Assembly (NCBI GenBank): GCA_016936975.1
Contig: JAFGWU010000035.1
Span: 1-64,000 of the forward strand
Origin: Bacteroidales bacterium
Lineage (GTDB): Bacteria > Bacteroidota > Bacteroidia > Bacteroidales > GCA-2748055
Direction of reading: 5' to 3'
DNA: 64,000 nucleotides
Shown here in pieces: positions 41,956 to 51,228 of the stretch. How positions within the stretch are numbered: the first letter of the stretch is position 1; every line of letters starts with the position of its first letter. The notes under the pieces are model-generated. The model searched no databases and was not told where the DNA came from. It saw only the letters and a program-made list of their open reading frames with translations. A program made the translations under genes and the position numbers.

Positions 41956-44439
41956 CTATTTTCTGATTTCATAAAATGGTTCGGTTCCCTCCGGGTAAAT
42001 GACGATCTGGTCAATCACGATACCGGTCTGGTTGACATTGATGAACAGGGAATGGGACCCCGCCCTGTTAAGGGTCACAGGGTAGATAGCCGGTGTATAA
42101 TTCCTGAGGACATTATCCTTCCATGCCTCGCTCCTTCCTTTGGTATTCAGGGGGAATGTTTTTAATTCGTGATCATCTACACGGATTCCCAGGCTGTGAT
42201 CAAAATTGTTGGCATGGGTCGGCAGACAGCGTACCTCAACCATATAATTCCCGGATTCGGGAATCCTGAAGCTGAATTCCAGGGAGGGCCTGCGGTCCTC
42301 AAACCGGGCATTTTTAAGCGGGAAGAGTGTTACTGCCGCATTGCTGTATCCCAGTCCGTTTACAACGGTCCACCGGTAACCCCCGGCCGGTTTGGCGCGG
42401 GTATAGTCCGATGCCCTGATGGAAATGGGCCCTGACGTTCCGGGCAATGGTTCTGCGGGATGTTTCCCGCCGGGATCTCCGAGGTGGTAGAAGGGCATGC
42501 TGAAGGCCGGCAGGTCGCGCGGGCTCATGCTCATCATGTGGTTCCACTTTCCGCCGGAAAGATTCAGATTATAATGACGGGTGAGTGTTTCGATCTCATG
42601 GAAGGCTTTTTCCGACAGCTTCGCATAAAATTCCTTCTCCCGGCTCGTTTCAGCGAGGAAGGATTGCTGGGCGCGGAGGAACTTGTAATTCATAAGCGCC
42701 GCACAGCGCACGGGGTATTCCACCAGCTGGAAGAAGGCATCCATCCTTCCTGCGGGGATGCGGGATTTTACCTTTTCCGTTCTCTTTTCCAGCGTTTTGT
42801 AATAATCGATGCGCCGCTGCAATTCGTTGTCGTTCGCCCGGATACTGAAAGCGGTCGGCTCCGTGCCGGTGGTGGGTTCGGTCCGGCTCCACCCCATATA
42901 CTCCGGTTTCCGGAGCATGGCCAGGCGGTAGTACTCCTCCATAATGCCAACGATTTCCCGGGTATTGGCGTTTCCGAACTCCCTTCCGGCCCAGTCAGAA
43001 AGATGCCTGCCGATGTTTTGTCCGTTCACCATTCCGGTATCCCAGGCCAGGTCGAGGAAGAATTCCATCGTGTACTCCGCCGGCTTGATGTCGCCCACAT
43101 TAACGATCCAGGCAGTGCGGGCACCGTTCTGCCAGGCCCTGGACATTTCGTACCAGATCAGTCCGGGCTGGGTGGTGCAGAGCCACAGGTAATCGTGCGG
43201 GCGGCCCCAGTAGCTCAGGTGGTAGTATACGCCGCTTCCCCCATCGCGTGCCTGTTCTTTTTCATTGCTCAGCCGCCGGATATAGCCGTAATTGTCGTCG
43301 GTCCACATCAGGGTGATGTCACCGGGAAGCTCCACTCCTGTGTCGTAAAGATCCAGCACCTCCTTGTAGGGGATGAATACCTGGGGAATGGATCCGGCCG
43401 GCTTACCGAAAGATCGTTCCAGCATCTCCCGCTGATTGTGGATGATGGTTTCCAGCATATTGCTTCTTTCGCTCATGGATGCGTTCCCCTCCATCCCGCT
43501 GTCGTGGATGCCGCGCATCCCAACCGTGACGATCACTTCATTCCCGGTCAGGGTGATCTCATCGAGCCGTTCCTGCCAGTAATGGTTCACCGCATCGGCA
43601 TTGATAAAATAATTGAAGGGCCCCCGCACGTCCGCATCCCATTCATCCACATTGTTCCGAAGCATCGGTTCGGCGTGGGATGTGCCGATGATGATATGGT
43701 ACCGCTCTGCCATCTCTTTGTTTCCAGGGATGGTGAAAAAGGCTTTCGTACAGGGATGCATGGCGGGCCAGATGGTGTTCCCCTTCAGCCTCAGGAGCAG
43801 ATGGAAGATCTTTTCATAGGTTTTCGGACCGATGTCGCCGGTTTCCGGCTCAAAAGTTCTGGCGGCCCATGGCTGGAGGCCCCAATCCTCGTCGTTCAGG
43901 AAGATACCCCTGTAGCGTACCGACGGTGATGCGGTGATCCCCCCCGGCGGCAATCTGAGTATCAGCTTTTCCCATTTTGCAGGGATCACATCCGCCCACC
44001 ATTTCCAGGGGGAGATGCCGAGTCGCTCTGCCAGCTCGAAAATACCGTAAACGGTTCCGCGGATATCACTGCCGGCGACCAGGAGGTTGCCCCGGCTCTC
44101 CCGGATGGTGAAGGTTTCCCATTTCCCGGCCAGTGATTCCGCTTCGGTGGCTCCGGCACTGCTTATTAAGGGGTCATCGAACCGGCCGAAAAAGATCGCG
44201 TTCTGAGGGATTGTGCTGTCGGGAAGATTGGATTTAATAACGGGGATCTCCCGTCCCGTGATGGCCTCAAGGTCGTCGGCGAAGTCGCGTACCGCCCATT
44301 CGATAAGTTCGTCGGCCCTTTCACTGAGATACAGGACCGGCAGGTTTTTTTCGGATATGATTTCATAATCTCTGCCCGGGTTTCCTGTGCAGGCTGACAG
44401 GAGCAACAGCAATGTTAAACAGGCAATCTGCCGGGTCAT
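41956..44439 (-). CDS. GH115 xylan alpha-1,2-glucuronidase-like lipoprotein
   Basis: 827 residues from the ATG at 44439. Signal with lipobox LLSAC (Cys about residue 17), so a surface or periplasmic lipoprotein. The sequence fits glycoside hydrolase family 115: RGTVYGIFELAERLGISPWK, WADVIPAKW, SVRYRGIFLNDEDWGLQPWA, GNTIWPAMHPCTKAFF, IVTVGMRGIHDSGM and LMWTDDNYGYIRRLSNEKEQ. These enzymes remove 4-O-methylglucuronic acid from xylan. The C-terminal region (about 690-820) is a beta domain (GNYMVEVRCLPTHANNFDHS). No xylanase, SusC/SusD or regulator is adjacent, so it is not in a classic polysaccharide-utilisation locus. Confidence 0.9.
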   Translation of the reverse strand: MTRQIACLTLLLLLSACTGNPGRDYEIISEKNLPVLYLSERADELIEWAVRDFADDLEAITGREIPVIKSNLPDSTIPQNAIFFGRFDDPLISSAGATEAESLAGKWETFTIRESRGNLLVAGSDIRGTVYGIFELAERLGISPWKWWADVIPAKWEKLILRLPPGGITASPSVRYRGIFLNDEDWGLQPWAARTFEPETGDIGPKTYEKIFHLLLRLKGNTIWPAMHPCTKAFFTIPGNKEMAERYHIIIGTSHAEPMLRNNVDEWDADVRGPFNYFINADAVNHYWQERLDEITLTGNEVIVTVGMRGIHDSGMEGNASMSERSNMLETIIHNQREMLERSFGKPAGSIPQVFIPYKEVLDLYDTGVELPGDITLMWTDDNYGYIRRLSNEKEQARDGGSGVYYHLSYWGRPHDYLWLCTTQPGLIWYEMSRAWQNGARTAWIVNVGDIKPAEYTMEFFLDLAWDTGMVNGQNIGRHLSDWAGREFGNANTREIVGIMEEYYRLAMLRKPEYMGWSRTEPTTGTEPTAFSIRANDNELQRRIDYYKTLEKRTEKVKSRIPAGRMDAFFQLVEYPVRCAALMNYKFLRAQQSFLAETSREKEFYAKLSEKAFHEIETLTRHYNLNLSGGKWNHMMSMSPRDLPAFSMPFYHLGDPGGKHPAEPLPGTSGPISIRASDYTRAKPAGGYRWTVVNGLGYSNAAVTLFPLKNARFEDRRPSLEFSFRIPESGNYMVEVRCLPTHANNFDHSLGIRVDDHELKTFPLNTKGRSEAWKDNVLRNYTPAIYPVTLNRAGSHSLFINVNQTGIVIDQIVIYPEGTEPFYEIRK

Positions 44440-44567
44440 GTGCAACACAAAATGTAAAACCGGATGCATGGATTTATAGCGTGTCTTTGTTATGGTTTGT
44501 ATCATACAACAAAAAAATCTATTCTGCAGTAAGGGCCGGGTTGCCCTGTTTTTTAAAACGGTGGCGT

Positions 44568-46280
44568 TTACTGCACTGTAAAGGATTTACGGAGGTAAAT
44601 CACCGTATTGCTCTCCCGGTCGAATCCGGTGACGGTGACCATATACCGGCCCGGGGCGTCGGAGGTATAAAAGCTTACGGGGAGAGGCTGCTCCCCTGAA
44701 AGGCGGAGGTCGGGCTGCCAGGCAAGCAGGTTCCGGCGATCCGCTATCCTTGGTGATCCTGTTCCTTCCGGGTAACCGGTAAAAGAAATGTATGGCTCGT
44801 GGAAAAGCCTGAAGCTGAAGAAATGGCTTTTTACAGGCAGTTTCATTCCCGCGAGGTCCATCTTAAGGGAATGGATGCTGATGATCCCACTGTATTTGTA
44901 TTCTCCCAAGACATACCCCCTGTTGATGACCTCGACGCGTTCAATATTGCGGCAGGATATCCCCAGGAGTGTTTCATCATTATTCACCGGGATATTATCC
45001 ATGAGGATCAGCGGAGGATAGAACTCCAGGCTCGTTTTCCCGTTTATCGACAGGTACGGCTTACGGTCTGAAACATTTACCGTGACTTCGGGCACGAGTT
45101 CAAAAAAGAACTCCCTCAGATCGATCAATTCTATAAAATCCTTTTCGTAGATTACCCGGTCAGGTTTTCCGTAAAATGCGCTGTACCGGGCAGTCTTTTT
45201 TTGCAGGGAGGAATCCCCGGCTGAAAATTTCAGGTTCAGCTGGGCATTGATGGAGATCTCCCTGGCTGACGATTCTTCCGCTTCAGTTAGGTAAAAGGGC
45301 TGGTATGGCAGGATCAGGGGCTTGTTGCAGAAATCATTGTCGATGAGGATCTCATTATCCCCGGCACGCCCCGGTTCGGTTGTCAGATGAAATTCGTGAT
45401 CCCCCGCCAGCATGGGAAGCATGAAAAGAAAGGTCCCTTCAGTATCCGAGGTTGCCGTGAAAAAGTAGAATGGTCCGGAAACAGAGGAGAGGTGGACTTT
45501 AAGATTTTCGACGGCCCTGCCGGTATGGTCGTCGATCACCCTTCCGGTAAGGGTCAGGCCGTCGGTCTCCGGCAGAAACTGGAGGAGTCCGGCATCCATG
45601 TATCGTCTTGGGGAAGCAAAAATAAAGGAATTTCCGGGGGCGCCGGAGCCGTCATCCAAGGTTACGCTCAGGCAATAGTTACCCGATACCCGTTTATCCG
45701 AAAGGCTGATTTCGACATCGACCGGTTCTCTTTTTCCGTAGGATTCCTTCAGTTCGGAAAGCACAATATCCCCGGCCGGTTTCACGAGCGGCCTGATCAT
45801 CCTGAGTGTGCCGGATTCATCCTTTTCAGGCCCTTTATCAAACAAAGGAGAAGCGGGATTGATAATCTTTACGGGCAGGTAGGCATACTCGTATGGCGAA
45901 TAGTTTCGCATCCATTTCGTATAGGCCCTGAGGTAATAGGTGCCGGAATGGATGTTTCCCGGCACCTCAAGGTGTCCGTCTGCATGGCCATTGATAACCG
46001 GGACCTTCAACTGGTCCAGCCGGGTTCCGTCCCACTTAAGGAGCTCGACATACAGAACCGTGCTCCATTCCGAATCCCTGATCTGTTCGGGTGTCAGGCA
46101 GAGTGCGTTGAAGAGGATACTTTCTGAAACGCAGTAAAGCGTTCGGTCGGACCAGAGATAAACCGACTCACCCGATCCTGCTGGTTTGGGGAGACGGGAT
46201 ATCTGGGCGGATAGGGGAGCAATGGCCGAAGTCGCCAGGATGATGGTTAAACAGGTTGATATGAATCTCTTTATAAACAT
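44568..46280 (-). CDS. Exported MG2-like/carboxypeptidase-regulatory-like protein of the TonB module
   Basis: 570 residues with a signal peptide (MFIKRFISTCLTIILATSAI). The first domain begins VYLWSDRTLYCVSESILFNA, the pattern of the MG2 domain of macroglobulin-like proteins, followed by a CarboxypepD_reg-like fold (LTGRVIDDHTGRAVENLKVH, about 230-290). A plug-like segment near residue 420-470 (ILMDNIPVNNDETLLGISCR, then RVEVINRGYVLGEYKYSGII) resembles the plug domain of TonB receptors without a barrel. It is therefore a strand of a TonB-receptor-associated exported protein, not a receptor. Last of four leftward genes 44568-51035. Confidence 0.7.
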   Translation of the reverse strand: MFIKRFISTCLTIILATSAIAPLSAQISRLPKPAGSGESVYLWSDRTLYCVSESILFNALCLTPEQIRDSEWSTVLYVELLKWDGTRLDQLKVPVINGHADGHLEVPGNIHSGTYYLRAYTKWMRNYSPYEYAYLPVKIINPASPLFDKGPEKDESGTLRMIRPLVKPAGDIVLSELKESYGKREPVDVEISLSDKRVSGNYCLSVTLDDGSGAPGNSFIFASPRRYMDAGLLQFLPETDGLTLTGRVIDDHTGRAVENLKVHLSSVSGPFYFFTATSDTEGTFLFMLPMLAGDHEFHLTTEPGRAGDNEILIDNDFCNKPLILPYQPFYLTEAEESSAREISINAQLNLKFSAGDSSLQKKTARYSAFYGKPDRVIYEKDFIELIDLREFFFELVPEVTVNVSDRKPYLSINGKTSLEFYPPLILMDNIPVNNDETLLGISCRNIERVEVINRGYVLGEYKYSGIISIHSLKMDLAGMKLPVKSHFFSFRLFHEPYISFTGYPEGTGSPRIADRRNLLAWQPDLRLSGEQPLPVSFYTSDAPGRYMVTVTGFDRESNTVIYLRKSFTVQ

Positions 46281-46292
46281 CTGTTTCAGCTT

Positions 46293-47489
46293 CTATTTCC
46301 AGAAATCGGGTTTTATGGTATTTCCTCCCTTCAGGGTACAGTCAAAACAGGCCTGCCGGGCGGTGTACCAGGTTCCGGTTTTTTCATCGATCTGGATGTA
46401 TACCGGGAAGGGTCCTCTCCCGTGCATGATCCCGTCGTACTCCTCCAGGTAACAGTGGGAGGTTTCTATAGACATATCCCGCGGGGTGGTAACGAAAATG
46501 CGTTTTTCGGAGCAGGAGGCGACCCAGAAATAGCCGAGCACTTTTTCGTCGGGATCATTCACATTGCAGATATTCGATACCGGCTGTGCAGGCTGCTGCG
46601 TATAGAGACCTCCCGGCTCCTGGATGGTGATCCTGTTCTGAAGGAAGAATTTGTAGGCTCCTTCATCCAGGGCATACTGCCTTACCAGGAGGCTGTATTT
46701 GATGCTCAGGCGTTCGGTCTGGTTGGTCACATAGTTCAGCGGGATCTTCTTCTTTTCGTTCAGGGTCAGGTTCACCGTGCTGGAAACATAGATTGACGGT
46801 ACATCCAGGGTGATCCAGCAACGATATAATGCATATGGAGCTGTCGACTGCTCGAGGCCGGCACGGAGTTTGGGAATCAGATAGGTAACGGGCCATGTAA
46901 CAGTATATTCCCAGGTTTCGTCGAGGATCCAGCGGTAATACCTGGAGATGGTATCCGGTGCCTGGATATCCACATAGAACTGATATCCCTTCAACGCTAT
47001 GCCGGTGAATGCATCGTATCCGTCCTGCAGTTCATGGTAGACCGAATCCACTTCCGCGCACGGGTTCAGTGTTTCGTAATCCGACTCGTACCGTTCCCCC
47101 TCGGGTGTGACAAAAATTAACCTGTACTGTCTGCCGTAGACTAGGTGGTTGTTGTTCATTACCCGTGAATAGGTTCCGGCGGCACTCTCCTCGAACGGGA
47201 ATTCATTGCCCAGCTCATCGGTCACCGTGACCAGGCAGCCCCTTAAAGGGTTGAACTCAGGTTTTGTCATGGTGGTGGACCGGGAAAGGGTGATCTGCTG
47301 AAGCGGCGCTCCTTTGACAAGGCTGCCATCGACACTGATCACCTTGATGGTTTCATCGATCCCGGAATCGTACGGTTCGATGCACCCGCTTAGCAGGAAC
47401 ATCAGGACCGCCGGCAGGAGATGTTTCAGCCGCTGAAGCGGCAAGCTGAATCTGTTGGAAATAACATTATGGGTCCTTCGCTTATTCAT
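46293..47489 (-). CDS. DUF4249 family lipoprotein
   Basis: 398 residues. Lipobox LSGC after a signal (LLPAVLMFLLSGC, Cys about residue 36), then the typical DUF4249 start (IEPYDSGIDETIKVISVDGS, then VTDELGNEFPFEESAAGTYS, RLIFVTPEGERYESDYETLN). DUF4249 proteins are outer-membrane-facing lipoproteins found beside TonB receptors that have an STN domain and a carboxypeptidase-regulatory region, and seem to act as their surface partners. It sits 10 bases downstream of that receptor. Ligand unknown. Confidence 0.88.
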   Translation of the reverse strand: MNKRRTHNVISNRFSLPLQRLKHLLPAVLMFLLSGCIEPYDSGIDETIKVISVDGSLVKGAPLQQITLSRSTTMTKPEFNPLRGCLVTVTDELGNEFPFEESAAGTYSRVMNNNHLVYGRQYRLIFVTPEGERYESDYETLNPCAEVDSVYHELQDGYDAFTGIALKGYQFYVDIQAPDTISRYYRWILDETWEYTVTWPVTYLIPKLRAGLEQSTAPYALYRCWITLDVPSIYVSSTVNLTLNEKKKIPLNYVTNQTERLSIKYSLLVRQYALDEGAYKFFLQNRITIQEPGGLYTQQPAQPVSNICNVNDPDEKVLGYFWVASCSEKRIFVTTPRDMSIETSHCYLEEYDGIMHGRGPFPVYIQIDEKTGTWYTARQACFDCTLKGGNTIKPDFWK

Positions 47490-47498
47490 TTGCCGGGA

Positions 47499-50273
47499 TT
47501 AATTGCTGTTGTAATTACCAAATTTGAAGTTCCACGAAAGGGTTATGATGGGCTGTGCAAACACGGATAGCTTGTAACCCCGGATCCTTTCATCCTGGAT
47601 ATTGTAAAATACCGAATAGGCATTATCCCTGCCGGTGAGGTTATACACGTTCAGCATCCAGAAACTGTGGGCAATCTTTTTGAATTTCAGGTTCCCTTCC
47701 AGGTTGATGGAAAAGTCGACCCTGAAATAGTCGGGAATCCGGTATGCATTCCGGTCGGAAAACAACAGGTATTGCTGGTTCTCGGAATAGTATATGGCGA
47801 TCGGAAGGGTCACCGGGCGGCCGGTGGTGTATACCAGGTTGGATGAAAAGCTTATACGGCGGCTGACGCGGAAGTTCGATACGAGGTTGATGCTGTGGGG
47901 CCGGTCGTAGTTCGAGGGATAGGCCTTCCCTTTGTTTATCCGTTCGCGGTCGGTCGGTCCGTCGACGGTGACAATGGAACGCGAGTAGGTATAAGAAAGC
48001 CATCCGGTTAATTTGCCCGTATTTTTCCGGAGCATGGTTTCAAAGCCATAGGCGTCCTGCGAGCCCTGAAGGACCATCGTCTCCAATGGCTCGCTGGAGA
48101 TGAAGTCTGCGCCGTCCCTGTACTCGACCACGTTATCGATCCATTTCCGGTAGATCTCAAAGGAGAGGTTGATGCAGTCATCCTTAAGGTCCTGGTAGTA
48201 TCCGAGGGAAACCTGGTCGGAAACGGGCGGCCTGATGTGGGTGTCGGTAAGCTTCCACTGGTCATTGGGTGCTATTGCGATCGTGTTGCTTAGCAGGAAA
48301 ATATATTGCTGCAAGCGGTTATAGGATGCTTTTATCGAGCTGTTTGGCCCAAGTCCGAAATTCAGCATGGTACGGGGTTCGAAACCCGAATAGGTTTGAA
48401 CCGGTTCCCAGGATCCATAGGAAGTGGTTTCTTCAATATTCAGCCTGCTCAGGGGAATCCCCCCGGTGTATTTATTGACTGTGGCGGGGCCCACCTGTGT
48501 GTAGCGGCTGTATCGGATCCCCCCCATCACCGAGAGCCATTTCAGAAGACGGATCTCATCGGAAAGGTAAAGGGCGCCTTCAAGGCCCTGTTCCCTGCCC
48601 AGATGGATGGGGATCCGTCTCGACTCCTCACCGTAGGGAAGGACGTTCCCCCGGTCGAGCCCGTAAAGGATTGCATTCACGCCGAACTCTATTCTCTGCC
48701 TGGTCCCCGGGGTAAGGACAAAATCAGCCCGGCCCTCCGTGTGCCTGATGGCATATTTCTGCCGGAAAGCTTCGGTGACATTGTTTTTGTCGATGTTGCT
48801 GAACCGGTAATCGCTGTTTGAGAGTACCAGGTCCGATGAAAAGGCATCGCTGAAACGGTGTTTCCAGTGAATGGATGCACCGAGGTTGGAGTAGCTGTAT
48901 TCATTCTTTTCGGCGAGCAGGAACCGGTCGGAACTTGAGTAGAAAAAAAGTTCGAGCCGGTTTCTGGCGTTCAGTTCCGCATCCAGGGCTGCCGTGCCGT
49001 CATAAAATGATGCGTAGCTGTTACTGATATCCTGGTTCTTTATCCGTTTCAGCAGCCAGTCGGAGTAAGTGCTTCTCGCACTGGCCGTAAAGGAAACCTT
49101 ATTTTTTACCAGGGGAACCTCAACGGACATATGCCCTGTGATCGGACTGATACCGCCCTGGGCGAACAGGTTGTTCTTGTTCCCCTGGCGGGTATTAATT
49201 TCAAAAATGGAAGCGATCCGGCCGCCGTACCTGGCGGGGATATTGTTTTTATAAAGGGAGAAATCGCTGATGATGTCCGGGCTGAAGGCATTGAAGAACC
49301 CGAACAGATGTGCGGTGTTGTAAATGGAGATGCTGTTGATGTAAAACATGTTCTGGTCGGCCGATCCCCCCCTTACATTTATCCCTGAGGAACCCTCGCC
49401 CACACTCTGAACCCCCGGAAGCATCTGGGCCACCTTTATTACATCCTTTTCCCCCATCACCAACGGGATCTCCTTCATAGCTTTCGTGGTGATCCGTTCG
49501 TATCCCATAAGCATTCCCTGGACATTGCTGTGCCGCGTATCTGTCACAGTGACCTCCTCCAGCTCAATGAGCTCGTTCTCGAGTTCGATGGTGAAGTCGC
49601 CGTCGGAAAGCACCCTGAGACCGTACTGCCGCTCCTTCATGGCCATGTGGTTCACCACAATGATGTATTCCCCGGGAACAAGCCGGAGCTGAAAAGCGCC
49701 GTCGGCATCCGAAATCATTCCGGAACCGGAATCCCGGAGAAAGATGGTTGCCCCAATCAGGGCTTCCCCGGTGAGCTTGTTGGTAATTCGTACTTTCACA
49801 GTACAGGCTTTGCCGGGGACAGACCGCCGGCTGTTTCCGATGGTGATGAATCCCTCCTCGGAGATACTTTTGGTCTGCAGGAATTTTGTTTCGCCTGTGG
49901 TATCCTCAGCCGGGTAATACGGCGAAAAAGCCGGCACCTGGCGGATCTCCCTGAAGGCCGGTAATTCAGTAACAATCGGACTCCCGGGAAAAATATACAG
50001 GTCGTTCCCTTCCCTGTAGAATGATAGCCCTTTCGGCTTCAAAATGTGGTTCAGAGCCGTCCCAATGGGGGTCCCTTCCCTGAGGTCCCGGATATAAAGA
50101 TCCTCAATCCACGTACCTCTGTAGAAAAAACGAAGATCCGAATGATCTTCCATCTCCCTGGCAAATTCGGGGAACGAAACGGATTGAAAGGATCTATGGA
50201 GCACCGGTGCCTCCTGCCCGAACAACGGCCCTGACAACAGGCAACCAAGGAGGATAGGGAGAAAGTGCTTCAT
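47499..50273 (-). CDS. TonB-dependent receptor with N-terminal STN domain
   Basis: 924 residues with a signal peptide (MKHFLPILLGCLLSGPLFGQ). Domains: STN (about 22-110, FPEFAREMEDHSDLRFFYRG and GTALNHILKPKGLSFYREGN), CarboxypepD_reg-like (about 155-240), plug (about 255-365, MLMGYERITTKAMKEIPLVM then GSADQNMFYINSISIYNTAH) and a 22-strand-type barrel to the end. STN domains usually couple a receptor to an anti-sigma factor, but none is adjacent. It pairs with DUF4249 (next gene) and the MG2-like protein. The cargo cannot be read from the sequence. Confidence 0.9.
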   Translation of the reverse strand: MKHFLPILLGCLLSGPLFGQEAPVLHRSFQSVSFPEFAREMEDHSDLRFFYRGTWIEDLYIRDLREGTPIGTALNHILKPKGLSFYREGNDLYIFPGSPIVTELPAFREIRQVPAFSPYYPAEDTTGETKFLQTKSISEEGFITIGNSRRSVPGKACTVKVRITNKLTGEALIGATIFLRDSGSGMISDADGAFQLRLVPGEYIIVVNHMAMKERQYGLRVLSDGDFTIELENELIELEEVTVTDTRHSNVQGMLMGYERITTKAMKEIPLVMGEKDVIKVAQMLPGVQSVGEGSSGINVRGGSADQNMFYINSISIYNTAHLFGFFNAFSPDIISDFSLYKNNIPARYGGRIASIFEINTRQGNKNNLFAQGGISPITGHMSVEVPLVKNKVSFTASARSTYSDWLLKRIKNQDISNSYASFYDGTAALDAELNARNRLELFFYSSSDRFLLAEKNEYSYSNLGASIHWKHRFSDAFSSDLVLSNSDYRFSNIDKNNVTEAFRQKYAIRHTEGRADFVLTPGTRQRIEFGVNAILYGLDRGNVLPYGEESRRIPIHLGREQGLEGALYLSDEIRLLKWLSVMGGIRYSRYTQVGPATVNKYTGGIPLSRLNIEETTSYGSWEPVQTYSGFEPRTMLNFGLGPNSSIKASYNRLQQYIFLLSNTIAIAPNDQWKLTDTHIRPPVSDQVSLGYYQDLKDDCINLSFEIYRKWIDNVVEYRDGADFISSEPLETMVLQGSQDAYGFETMLRKNTGKLTGWLSYTYSRSIVTVDGPTDRERINKGKAYPSNYDRPHSINLVSNFRVSRRISFSSNLVYTTGRPVTLPIAIYYSENQQYLLFSDRNAYRIPDYFRVDFSINLEGNLKFKKIAHSFWMLNVYNLTGRDNAYSVFYNIQDERIRGYKLSVFAQPIITLSWNFKFGNYNSN

Positions 50274-50291
50274 GGCCGGGTCGTGAAAGGT

Positions 50292-51035
50292 TTAATTTAT
50301 TTTCTGTTCCAGGATCTCATTGCAAAATTTTATCATCCCGGCCATGGCACCATCGTCAGCCTCCTTCACCCTTGTTTTTTCCGAGCGGAGATAATTACGG
50401 AGCTCGCCTCTCATGCTTTCAGGAAAGGCTTTCACAAAGGTCCGGTTATTCCTGTAACGCCGGGATGAATCTTCAATCCGGATGTAGCGGTTTTGCCTCT
50501 CATCACTGAAAATATAGGCCATGAGATTCTGGCTGTAATTGGATTTATGGCGAACCTTATAACGGTAGTAATAACAACCGGCATGCGCCTCCTCGGCAAC
50601 AACCTGGCAGAAGCACGGGCCCTCCTCACCGACAGCAACCTTCCGGAAGGTCATCCCATTCATCCGGAATTCAGTGATAAAATCATTTGGCAGTACGATG
50701 ACCAGGGGATTTTGCTGTTCATGATGCAGTAACAGCTGTTGGGCGAACAGATCGTATTTCAGAAGGAGATTGTCGAAACGGCGGTTCCAGTAGACGACGG
50801 ATCCCTCCAGGAATCGGTCTTCCCCAAGGAACGGATGCCCGCTGGTGTTATAATAGGGATTATCGAAATAGATGCCATTCAACAGGAGGTTATTGCTTTC
50901 CTGTTTCTCTTTGACGAATCGGGCTATTTCATCGAAGTCCCCTCCGGAAGCTGCCCGGATCGTCTGACCCGAGACAGAGCTGCAGGCAAGGAGTACCAGG
51001 AATTGGGAAAAAAGGATCCTGCTCAATATTGACAT
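50292..51035 (-). CDS. Exported protein of the TonB module, unknown function
   Basis: 247 residues with a signal peptide (MSILSRILFSQFLVLLACSS). The mature part is rich in aromatic residues and carries a C-x-C pair and nearby H and C residues (GEEGPCFCQVVAEEAHAGCY). No family recognised. First gene of the leftward cluster and 18 bases before the STN receptor, so probably a component or partner of the same uptake or signalling unit. Confidence 0.65.
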   Translation of the reverse strand: MSILSRILFSQFLVLLACSSVSGQTIRAASGGDFDEIARFVKEKQESNNLLLNGIYFDNPYYNTSGHPFLGEDRFLEGSVVYWNRRFDNLLLKYDLFAQQLLLHHEQQNPLVIVLPNDFITEFRMNGMTFRKVAVGEEGPCFCQVVAEEAHAGCYYYRYKVRHKSNYSQNLMAYIFSDERQNRYIRIEDSSRRYRNNRTFVKAFPESMRGELRNYLRSEKTRVKEADDGAMAGMIKFCNEILEQKIN

Positions 51036-51179
51036 AGGTTCCGATCAAATAGGTTCTGAAAAAGCCGGTACGGAGAAAATCCTAACGGGAAATTTCGACT
51101 AAAAGTAATTATTTTTTTTTACCGGCAAAAAAATCCTTTGCGCAGGCGATTTTTACATCCCTCATCACATTAATCCTAT

Positions 51180-51201
51180 ACCGTACCGGGATTGGTACGG
51201 T
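51180..51201. promoter_or_regulatory. Perfect inverted repeat upstream of the ComM-like gene
   Basis: Arms ACCGTACC (51180-51187) and GGTACGGT (51194-51201) around GGGATT. It lies 28 bases before the ATG at 51229 and could be an operator. A related GGTACGG lies at 51068-51074 in the same gap. Confidence 0.4.
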
Positions 51202-51228
51202 TTAAATAAAAATGCAAAACGCACCGGC

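Noticed and set aside
42460-43929. 489-residue rightward frame antisense to the GH115 gene
   Set aside because: Long only because the third positions on the real strand are GC-rich; no domain and no start context.
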